From the NCBI GenBank assembly GCA_019096065.1, contig JAGUCH010000004.1, positions 8,246,001 to 8,310,000 of the forward strand: a stretch of 64,000 nt of DNA, read 5' to 3'. Origin of the DNA: Paracyclopina nana (lineage: Eukaryota > Arthropoda > Copepoda > Cyclopoida > Cyclopettidae). Positions 24,053 through 34,531 of the stretch are shown piece by piece. Made by a program: the position numbers and the translations under genes. The notes under the pieces were generated by a model. That model saw only the letters and a program-made list of their open reading frames with translations, was not told the DNA's origin and searched no databases. The stretch's first letter is position 1; each line of letters begins with the position of its first letter.

Positions 24053-27000
24053 TTAGCCTCCCCCACAAATGGACTCGTCCTCAGCCTTGCTCAAGCTCCC
24101 TTGGGACTTGCACATGGCAGATTCTAAATGGAAAGAAAACCATCGCTTTTTTAGCCAATCCCACTAAAGGAAGAAAGCTCACTGTGTGTGCTCAATAGAA
24201 GAAGTGTAATGAATTTGCCACAAAATCATGATAGCTTTGATGGGTTGGGAAAAGAGAGAGCATTTTGCTATCTATTATAGTGTAGAAATAGACGTGCTTT
24301 CTCTTTTTGACCTCCCCAGAAGTTGGTAGCTTACCAAAAAGGCAGGGATTTCCGTAAACTTGGCCATCAGAGCCACACACTGGATTGATCTCCAGAGTGC
24401 ATCTCTGATCGCACTCCTCCTCAGCCTCAACCTCCACGGCCTCAATGATAATTGGCTCGGCTTTACAGGGCCCTTTGGAGGCCACTGCGAGGCCACGTGG
24501 ACTATCATCGGTTTTGCACGCAGTCAGCCTCAAAATACAGGCGTTGCCGTACGTTTTGCCGTCCGTGCCACACACCGGGTCGTAGATTTGAGCGCATACT
24601 TCAGGGCAATCTTCCTGCAATGCGTTAGAATACATCACTTGTTGATGGCTTTCACCTTCTCTGTAAATGGTGCCTTGTAAAAGCATTGCCTAATGCCTCC
24701 TTTCAATACATTTTCCGTAAGCTGTATTCCTTAATTGCGCTTTGATCGAGTCTTTCCTTACATGAGTTGCTTTCCCTTCTGCTAATTTGTATACGTTCGA
24801 AAGCTAATAGTACACTTATTTTTGAATATGTATTTTCATTTTACATGGAAGGTATTCATAGCTTGTAGCTAGCTACGATGTCTTTGCTCATTTTCAACAC
24901 GTACCAACATGAGAGAATTTTCAATCTATTCGCCTTAATTTAAATGCATTCGTCGCAACTCGAGCAATTTTAATGCGGTTTTGAATTGTAGCTTGTAGTG
25001 CTGAGATGTATTTTGCTCACTGTTAATTTGAGTACTTTTAAAAAGGAGTAAATTTTGCTCTACACTTGCTTTAAAACATCTGTATTTAGTATAGAGACCT
25101 AAATCATAACAATAACATTGACATAGAGTCTTCCACGCGATCTTTATGGGCAAAATTGGTGTGCAGCCGGAAAAGAAGTAATCATTACCAGAAAGTTCCA
25201 TTCAGAACTTGTTTGTCTATGGCTTGGCTTTTTCTGTCAGAAATTGTATTTTTGCATAAGATACCAAAAAATAACACTTTCCTGAGTCAGAATGAGGTAC
25301 TACTGCAAGCGGATCGTCTGGGGTACAATCTTTTTTTAATTTCGATATTTTCGCTAAATCTTTAATTTTTAGCTAGGAGTTAACATCAATTAATATGACC
25401 ATTCATACCTCTTCTTGTATTTTTTGTTAACTTTGATTTTTCTTAAGAAAAACCAGAATTATGTCTGCTTTTTTAAGGGTTGTGCACCTGAAAAAAATTG
25501 CTCCATTTTGTCAACAAAAAAGTTGTCGCATCCCTTTTCAAACCAGTATTTCCCATATTTTCACACTAGATAGCGACAAAATGTTATGATTTGGGTCTCT
25601 ATTTTTCTTGGATAAAATGCTTATGTTCAGGGTGTCCTGCCAAAAGCGGATTTATTAGCGCTCGCATGTTATGGGCTTCATGGATCGAGCTCCAAGTCTA
25701 GCTGAGTCTGTCAATAATAAAATTGGGTACATCTCGGTACATGACAGCTGAGTACGCTACTTGATTTTCTTGCCTTAAAATCATAGGCTCGTTTTGGCAG
25801 GAAACTTATTTTCTCCGCTTTTCGTAGGACGCCCTGTATTTTGAAACATGCATATGTAATGTATTTTTAAATTCATTTAGAAATGTATTTTCCTCTCAGC
25901 CAAGACTTTCAATAGAATACATATAATTTCAATACCACTCCACAAGGTATTTGAGGAAATGCATTCTACCTGATTGTATTTGCTATTAGCCAGCCCAAAT
26001 ACAACTGGCTTACTAAAGTATTCGTAGTCTTTCACATTCAAGGCCACGTCAATGCAATCCTCTTTTTTTGCAAGGCATTCAAAATGCAGACGATCCGAAG
26101 AAACAGGATGATCATATAGATTTGCCCACAGGAATACCAACTAGTTTTTGGGCTGTATTCATGCTCGAAAAGAAGTCAAGTTACCTCCTCCTCTAAATCA
26201 GCAACCACAGCTTCAATGGCAAGGACACTTTCGGCAGTAGTTGTAGTCTGAATTGGACATGCACCTTCAAAGGCCAGTGTGAGGTTGGCTTGTTGGCCTT
26301 TGCAGATGGCAAGTTGGAACTCACAAGGGTTGTTGAATGTCTCTCCATTGCTGGCGCAAATTGGTTGGAAGATTTGCGGACAATAACCACTGCACTTTAA
26401 ATCTTGCAGGAGAAGAAGAAGAGAAAAAAAACACTCAGCACAAGATGAAATAAGAATATCCATGCTTTATTGGTCACATTAAAGAAGTAAAAAATCATTA
26501 CAATTTGCATCGAGCCTTTTATTCACTCACCATTTGGAGTTGCCTTCGTATTGTCTTCACTAAAAACAATGGCTTCACACTTGCCGCGAGACTTGAGAGT
26601 GATGTCAGTTTTGGTGTGACAGCCAGCAGCCTTCAAGCTGCACTCATTAGAATACGTGATGCCGTCAGACCCACAAACGGGCTCGTATTGGGTGGTGCAC
26701 AACCTGAAATTACACAATGTGCAAGAATTTGAATTTCGAGCGGAGCGACATTCAGGGCGGAGGTAGCAGAAGATCAGCTTTCAAAAGTAGAATTCTACTC
26801 TAAAAAACTAGCACTTTTGTTCGTATTGTAAGCCTACTCGAGTAATCCGTGGCGAAAAGTGGACGGCTAGATTTGAAAATGTGTGGTTACCTAGGGCAAT
26901 CGCTGCTCCTGCTGCCACTTTCTGGCCTTTCTTGGCTGTTGCAAGGTCCTGGATGAGCTGTCACCAAGTCACTTTTTTCGTTGCAAGCTTTGGCACTCAA

Positions 27001-30000
27001 TTGGCATTCATTGCCATACGTGTTGCCATCGCTTCCACACACTGGCTTGAAAAGGAGAGGGCAAAAACTGGAGCATTCAACTGTGGGAGGTGCTGTAAAT
27101 AAAAAGCCACAAACACATTTAAATAAACTGCCAATTTAAAACAAGCAGTCAGCTGTTGCGCGAGCGAGGAACTGAAAAGTCAGCTGTTGAGCGTGCGAGG
27201 AACTAAGCAAATAGAATATGCACATTGAAAGGATACTCAAGTTGCCTTATTTCATAAGCAATGCAATTATGTCATTCAAACTCTTGACTTTTGTGGGGAA
27301 AATTGCACTTTTCCCTTCCGACCCTTCAGAAAATTCTTAAGCACTAATTAGGGCTTCAGCAGAGGCCAATGAGGAGGATTTTCATTAATGAAGACCAAAA
27401 AAGAAAATACCTCCAGTTTCCGATTCCTCAGCTAGGTCAGTGGTTGCTTCATCTTCATCCTCACTTTCCCTTTTGGATTCAGCCTGTGGTGGCTGCTCAC
27501 TTTCACATCTTCCATCACTGACCTTTTCTATGGCTGACCTCCTGATGCAAGCTTGTTGCCTCATGATGCATTCATTGGAATGAGTCTGTCCATCAGAGCC
27601 GCACACTGGCTTGAAAATCTTGGTGCATTTGGACAGGCAGCCTAGGAATACATGTAAAAATATGTTTTAGATCTCATAAAATACGGCACTAACAAGGTCA
27701 ATGCCAACACAACTTGAGAGAGTCCTAAAGGAAACAGAGAAAAAGAGTGACATGGCAAAGTTTGGGTGACGCATGCACACACTCAAAAGTTTCTACAACT
27801 AATTAAAAGCGGTATCGGGAAAATACATCTCTGTAAGCCTCCCAACTCAAAATACATTTGAATACAGTTCACAAGAATGTAGCAATACTACAAGGGCAGC
27901 TTCTCTGGCAAACAGAAGATAGCATGAGTGATTATACCAAGTTAATCGGATAATTGTGTGAGACATGAGATGTAATGGATGTATCCGCCATTGTATCGGG
28001 AGAAAAATACATCAGACTTTAACTCTTGCTGGTGGTGCACAAAACAAGGTCACAAAAAAAGATGACAGGGGAAGAAACAGTTCCGCAAATTGAGCAAATA
28101 CATCAGATAAAAAAGCGAAAGTTTTACAACGAGCCCACAGTGAAGCAGGCAAAATACATCCATTCCCCCTTGGTAAATGTATCTTACAATTATGCACTAC
28201 ATTTTCCAGACTCTATGCGTGATGGGGCTCAATTTGTGCCAGTTAAACATCGGACTTGGCCTTGGATTCTCGGCTGTCAGCTTGCCTCAAATGTCAAAGG
28301 CCAACTCTACAGCCTTCGAGGCAGCCTTTGGTGAGTATGAGTAAACAAATAGCTGACATCAGCTGACTAAACATTTGTTGCAGCCGGCTTGCTCTCAGTT
28401 GGCCAGATTTTGGGCAGCCTTTTGACAGCCATCATTTCTGAAGTTTTGGGCAGAAAAGCTACGACAATAGGCTCATGTGTGCCCTGCTTAATTGGCTGGC
28501 TTCTCTTAGGCCTAGCCAATAATGAGGCCTGCTTTTTGATTGGCCGATTCATGGTAGGCCTTGGCATGGGCCTCGAAGGCTCGCAGCATTCATTGTATGT
28601 AGTGGAGCTAATGACACACAAATTGAGGGGCCCATTTGTCACATCTGGAGTGATCACAATCACTATAGGAATTTTGCTCGTTTTCATTCTTGGCACAGTG
28701 GCACAGTGGCAGGTGAAAACAAAACGAAGCCCATTCAAAAACTGCAATGTTATAGGCTTTTGGTTGCAGATTGTGGCCCTGATTTGCAGTGGTGTGCCAA
28801 TTGTAGCCAGCTTTGTCGTTGGGATTTTGGTGCCAGAATCCCCAGTGTGGCTGGTGCAGAAAGGGTTTTATGAACTTGCTGACAAAGTCATAGAAAGTTT
28901 GGGAAGGACGCAAGAGGAGTTTGCGGAAGAGGTACACAAATCTTTGTTGGTATGCAAGCGTCAGCTGTTGCGTGCGCGAGTATCCTCGCGCGCGCAACAC
29001 CTAAGAGTTACTTCGAGCATTATGCCACATTCATAAAGTGGTTTGAATTACTTCAGCAGATGTTTTTCCGCTTGTGGCAATTTTGCAGAACTTTTCCTTC
29101 ACTCTACAAGGACACAGTAAATCAAGCATGCTTTGGAGAGCTTAGATTTCAATATTCTTAATGCAATGCTAACTCAGCTCAAAGCCACACAAAAGCCCTT
29201 TTCTCTTCTACACTGCCACTTTAGACACCAAAAAAGGTAGGTGAAATAGGGCAAGTGTCAGCTGCTGCGCGTGAGCCCTTTTGTACAGTCGGCTGTTGCG
29301 CGCGCGCTCATTGTTTGTTTGTTACAGGTAGAGGCGGAGCTTAAACAACATTTAGTGAAACTGCAGCCAAAATGCCTTGCTGCTAATGGAAGAAGTGTCA
29401 GCCAAGATGAGATTGGAGGAGGCAGCAATAAAAAATTGTTTACATTTTGCACTTGGCCAGTGGTAGGGCCCACATTGACACTGGTGGCCTTATTTTTCTT
29501 CCAAAACTGGACCGGATTTATTGCCACCATCTTTTTTGGTGTCACCATTTTCAAGGTAGTAATAAAAGTAGGACTTGTCACCCAAACTTTTGACAGACTT
29601 TATAAGGCTTGAGAGATATTTGATCTATGGACTTCTACATAGGATTACAGGGCAGTTTTCAACTCTGTTCTCTTATAGCACAATATATGTGCCATCCACA
29701 GCCATCCAAAGAAGGTGGAGTTATCAAACATCTGTAGCAGCAGCAGCAGCAGCAGAACTTGAAACTTTAAAAGTAGCACACTCAGATTTACCTTGATGGA
29801 AAAACAAGTTTTTTTCATTTTCCACCCAGCTAAAAATAAATGACGAGAACTTAATCTCGCCTTTATTCCTGGGTACAAAATGGTAGCTTATTTTTAAGCA
29901 TTACATTTAAGAAAATTCAAGATACATTTATTCAAATACTTTGAAGAGCTCAGTGTGTTGAAACGCTTAAATGATTTGATTACCCACAGTGTTCCCCTTT

Positions 30001-32748
30001 GTGATAGTAGAATTTGCAGGAGGAAAATGAACTTCTTAGCATTTCTGTCGCTCACGTAGAAGCAAGCCAAATACATTTTTAAATGCATATAATCTTAAAC
30101 GAATGCAGCATCAGTAAAATGAATGCAATCCTGATGAATGGAGCTAAATACTTTTAATTTGGGGGAAAAAATACCCTTTCAAATGCTCTTTATAAATGCA
30201 CAATGTAGTGGAATACAACTGAGTACACGAATGAATACACCTCTTTGTATTCAGCCAAGAGAAATATTTCCAACAATTTTCTAGAGAATCATGGAAAATT
30301 AGGCCTTAACTCAATTTTGGACTGCAACTGTAATGAAGTTAGCATCATTAGTAACTCTCAATGTGTTCCTGAAATGTATCTTACAGGAAGCTGTTCCCTC
30401 TCTGGATCCTTACAATGCCACAATTCTACTTGGACTCGTCCAAGTGTTTGGCTGTAGCCTTGGCTGTATTCTGGTAAACAAAGTTGGTCGGCGTGGCCTT
30501 TTACTGGCCTCGCTCATCTGTTGCTCTGTGTCCATGGCCTTTTTGGCCTTGTCCGTCCACTTAGCCTGGCAATGGGTTAGCCTGGCTGCCTTGGTCACCT
30601 TTACATTTTCCTTTATGGGAGGGCTGAGCCCAGTGCCCTGGATACTTTTGGGAGAACTACCCACAGGTTCAGTACAAAATGTAAGATACACACTATGGCT
30701 TTATTTTCCTCCTTTTTTATAGAGTGCAAGGGCTTTGTAGTGGGTATATCAACAGCTTTTTGTTACCTCTTCATCTTCTTGAGCGCTTTCGCTTTTCCAT
30801 TCATGACTGAATGGGATTTGTGGGCCAGACAATTTGGAACTTTTCTGCTCTACTCAATTTTGGCAGCTTTTGGAGCTTTCTTTGTTTACTACACTCCAAT
30901 GCTCAAAACTCCAGGAGTCAAATACCAGCAAAAGAATAAGAGGTATGCAAACATATAACTCCCCATCTCTTTTCAAGTGTTCATTTTGGTGGTGACTCTT
31001 TTTTGCCACCATCATCAGGAAATCAATAAGTGAGGGCATTTTTATGGTCCACGAGCAACTGCATATGTATCCGATGCAAGAATACAGGAAAAGTCAGCTA
31101 GGCACATTTTCCGATGATCCCATGCTGGTGACAACTTGTCAACAATTACAGGCTACCAATCAGCCATTCACTCCATTAGACTTCAAGTTCATTGACCAAG
31201 CACACAATACAGAAGAGAAAGTATGTATCCAAATACATTTATAGATGTATCTATACATCATAAACTAGCTTTTTTTACAAATACCGTCCTTTCAAAGTTG
31301 CCCTCTTAAATGAGGTCGAATTTGAGGGGACATCCTGTTTAATGGGTGTATTTTCGTTGTAATGGATAAAAACTGTCTTCTATTGCTTTCTAGGATGGTA
31401 TACTGGCTTCTTCAAATGCATTTTCCCGCAAAAACAGAGCTGAGCTTGAGCAAGAAAAAAAGGGAGAAACGAATGCTGCTTTTGAGCCCGATGAAGACCC
31501 CCCCACAAAAAAATAGATGTCCAAAGTGAAAATTCTCAATGATGCGCCTAGGGATAATCGAGCACTGCTGAATTGCACTTACCAGGATTAGATGCTGAGT
31601 CATTATTGTTGCTGCTGGTATCGTTTTCTTCAACGGGGAATAAAATTGTATCCTGGGTTTTGGCAATGATTGTGGCATCATCGTTGGTCTCTTCCTGGTT
31701 GGTGTTGGGCTCTTCTTCAGTAGTTTTTTCCTCCTCCTCACACCTTCCATTCTTGGCAACTTCAATTTGAAGCCTTTTCAAGCATTTCTCCTGCTCAAAA
31801 GTGCACAAATTGCCATAGGTTTTCCCATCTGAGCCACACACGGGCTTAAATTCGCGAGTACACTTGTCAGCACAAGCCCCTGCAAAAAAGGCAAATCTTT
31901 GTTTACTTTGTGTAATGCCTTCCGTATTTGAGTGTCTGGGCATGATGTAAAGTTGTCTTTTGCATATTCAACCAGGGTGGCATATAAAATTAGGCCCCCC
32001 TTTTTTTAAGCCCATTTTAGCATTCCTTGCTTCATAGGAGAAGCAAGAATTTTGCATTCCACAGCATTTGGTGCCAAATAACAAAAGGTTTCCATACCAA
32101 ATTGTGTAGTAGCTGCAAAAAAGCCAAGCAAGGCAAGAAAATATGTCGCCAAAAAATATATTAAGGCACTTTATCACTTCTTTTCTTTTTCTGCACCAAC
32201 TTGAACTCGCCATCATTTTTTCAGGGTGTTCTTTTTAAGCTAAGTGCACTTATTTTTCGCTTAAAGGAAGGTTTATAAAAATTACCATTGCATTGTCAAA
32301 TTCATTAACAAGAGATTTAAAGTCAATTAACACAATGAAAAAGTCCTTTAAAAAGTGCCTTGACAGATATTTCAGATTTTTAGAAGCGCGCACGCTTACT
32401 TAGGCGCACGCTTTTTTACGCGCACGCTTTTTTACGCGCACGCTTTTTAACGCGCACGCTTTTTAACGCGCACGCGACGAGCGCTCCTTTTATAAAACTC
32501 TGAATTTGAGAAGGCTGAATGATACGAAGTGCGCACGCGTAGCAAAACACTCTCGCGCCGTGCGCTCCTTTTAATAAAGATTGAAGAAGACTTAATGCTG
32601 AGCTTAATGACGCGCACGCGCCGCGCTCTCTCTTTTTCATTTAAAGAGTGATTTTTAAAAGTCATTTACCTGAAGAATCTTGAGGGTAGGCGAAACTTGG
32701 AATTGCACAGAGTGCCAAAAAGAGAAAAACGTGTCCGCACTTTTGCAT
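24053..32748 (-). CDS. Secreted seven-domain Kazal serine protease inhibitor
   Basis: Eight exons on the minus strand (32670-32748, 31583-31879, 27411-27641, 26891-27092, 26531-26703, 26185-26402, 24335-24614, 24053-24123) join in phase to 516 residues. Exon 1 codes the signal peptide (HVFLFLALCAIPSFA). Each later exon carries about one Kazal domain with the hallmark PVCGSDGxTYxNxC; exon 7 holds a full domain and the start of the last, which ends in exon 8. Predicted P1 residues after the second cysteine differ: Arg, Lys, Leu, Thr, Gln, Gln and Leu. Acidic linkers rich in Glu/Thr separate domains. Fifth domain has the variant PICASNG. By family knowledge such proteins act in hemolymph as inhibitors of trypsin-, elastase- or subtilisin-like enzymes. 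Intron 2 (about 3.9 kb) hosts another gene on the opposite strand. Confidence 0.92.
25628..25836. mobile_element. MITE-like element with terminal inverted repeats
   Basis: The left end CAGGGTGTCCTGCCAAAAGC and the inverted right end CAGGGCGTCCTACGAAAAGC match over about 24 bases with a few differences, enclosing a 209-bp non-coding element. The CAGGGTGTCC start resembles ends seen in some mariner-like families. No clear target site duplication was found. It lies in intron 6 of the Kazal gene. Confidence 0.7.
28062..31516 (+). CDS. MFS sugar-transporter-like protein (SLC2/Tret1 type), nested gene
   Basis: Nine exons (28062-28139, 28210-28330, 28384-28712, 28770-28931, 29328-29555, 30387-30666, 30723-30942, 31019-31220, 31394-31516) encode about 580 residues. 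Sugar-transporter signatures are GLGFSAVSLPQM in helix 1, SEVLGRK, GRFMVGLGMG, VPESPVWLVQKG at the end of the first half, NKVGRRGLL and PWILLGELPT in the second half. The substrate is unknown. The donor of exon 6 was set at 30667 because it restores the frame into exon 7 and gives a 56-bp intron. The C-terminal tail is long and polar. The gene lies wholly inside intron 2 of the Kazal gene on the other strand, ending 66 bp from its exon 2. Exon 1 and its donor are the least certain. Confidence 0.85.
32386..32472. repeat. 16-bp CGCGCACGC tandem repeat in Kazal intron 1
   Basis: About five copies of CGCGCACGCTTTTTTA with small changes. More degenerate CGCGCACG patches follow to about 32625. Confidence 0.9.
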
Positions 32749-32790
32749 GTTGACGGAAACAATGACCACGGTGAACCTGGAAATCGGCGC

Positions 32791-32798
32791 TATTTATA
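32791..32798 (-). promoter_or_regulatory. TATA box of the Kazal inhibitor gene
   Basis: On the minus strand TATAAATA lies about 45 bases before the start codon at 32748, so the 5' leader must be very short. Confidence 0.65.
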
Positions 32799-34531
32799 CC
32801 ACAACTAGTTTTTCTGGCTTCGATTCAGGCAGGCCCAACATTCGCAGAAAAACCTTTCGTTTCATTTACTGAGAATGCAGCGTTACCAGATGCCCTAAAT
32901 TTGGCCTCTTTACAAAAACGCCGGATTGGACCGCCTTCCATTTAAAGAACAAAACTGGTTTTTCTGGAATTGAATAGTGAACTGGTAGCACTTTTGGATA
33001 AATACGTAAAATTGAGTAAGCGCAGTAATGATCATCATTAGAGGCCTCTCATAGGAAGAGATCGGCTAACTGAGGCTTAGACGTCGAGTTTGGGTAAAAC
33101 ATTTAAGATAAACCAATCAGCGAACAAAAAAGTTTCCTTTTGATGTCAGAATTGTCAAAAGGCCTTTCAACACCCTCAGGTCACTCCAAAAGCAAAGAGA
33201 TTGTTTTCTTTCATACAAAAAAGTGAAACAACGAGCTCACTTTTGATGATAAAATAGGACGCTTTCCATATGCGGTTGGTTTAGTAAAAAAAAGTTTTGT
33301 AGATCCATGTGCGCATCCGTTATTTGTAGTTTTGCGTACGATCTGTTTGTAGTTCCTGGTATAGGCATCCGATAAAATTCTTTCCGTGCCTTCATTTGTC
33401 AGCGCACTTTTGGATATCAAAAGCTCATGAAAGCAAGGTCAACTCGCTTTTTTTATTGCATTTTCTCCGAGATAACAATGTCAATCTTTTCATGTTGATT
33501 TGCCATTATTTTCGTGATAAAATGCCTTTTTTGACGGCCTCAATAAAAAAATGAAAAAAGAGGCCATTTTAAAGAGCGGGCGTATCTCTGGTATATCAGC
33601 CAAACTGAGAATCCACTTTTCAGCGGTCCGATTTACCGCGATGTTAGTGTTTTCATTTTGCACATGCTGCGTTTTATCGTTTTAACTTAACTTTTAGGCA
33701 CCTTAATCGCTTTTTCATTTGACTACTAAGCATGTAGAGATCTGCATCTCTACCTCAGTAAGTATCTTTACCACTTTTGGAAACAGGGAAAGGATGACGA
33801 GGCAATTTTGCCACCGCCCATGATTAACATCGCCATCACATGCAATAGTGCCTAAAAACATTCATGATTTACAGAAGCGCGCAACTTTGCATGGAGAACA
33901 ACATCAACAAAAACTACTTTGATTTTCATGAATATCTTTTCTTTTTTTTGCTTAGCCCTTCAGCTCAACTTTTTTGCAACTTTGTCTAATGAATGCAAAA
34001 AAGTTTTGATTTGATTAAAAAGATTCCAGCATCTCAAGTCCGTTGATGTGGGAAATTTGCCATTGTCAGCTATTGCGCTCGCGAATTTTATCCACTTTTT
34101 AATGCTTTTAAATTACTTGGATTTCCATGCACAAGGTCAAAAAGGAAGCAATTGTGTATTTCATATATGATCTAGCTTATTATGGCATCAATATGGTAAA
34201 TACTTTTTGTCCCATAAAGTCATGGAGGGAAATATTATCATGCATAGCAGAAGTCTTCTTCTTTTGTCCGTCTTGGGAAATCAAGTCTTGATTAAAGATT
34301 CATGTATTAATAGGATGCTTAAAGTACTCCATATTTTTCGCTACTGTTGCATTTTTATTACTATGCTGCGGCCAAATTTCCATGATTTTCATCTCTCTGC
34401 TTGTTGCATAAAATGAAGATTTAAAAAAAACAGTTTATTTTTGTTGAGAAGGGAAAACTTTTGATTCGTTTTTCAATGCCATAATAACAATGAGAAACCA
34501 TGATGAATTCTATAGTTGAGAATCAAACCGG
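32799..34531. other. AT-rich intergenic sequence
   Basis: No gene is supported. The short open frames lack coding character. A copy of the dispersed CAGCT...TTGCGC motif lies near 34065. Confidence 0.5.

Noticed and set aside
29735-29760. (CAG)n tract that could code poly-Ala or poly-Gln
   Set aside because: It lies in an intron of the MFS gene, between exons ending at 29555 and starting at 30387.
30667-30722. Alternative donor at 30681 for MFS exon 6
   Set aside because: It would give a 42-bp intron and a stop codon in exon 7; the donor at 30667 keeps the frame and the family pattern.
34207-34416. 69-residue plus-strand frame
   Set aside because: No coding character, no homology and AT-rich surroundings.
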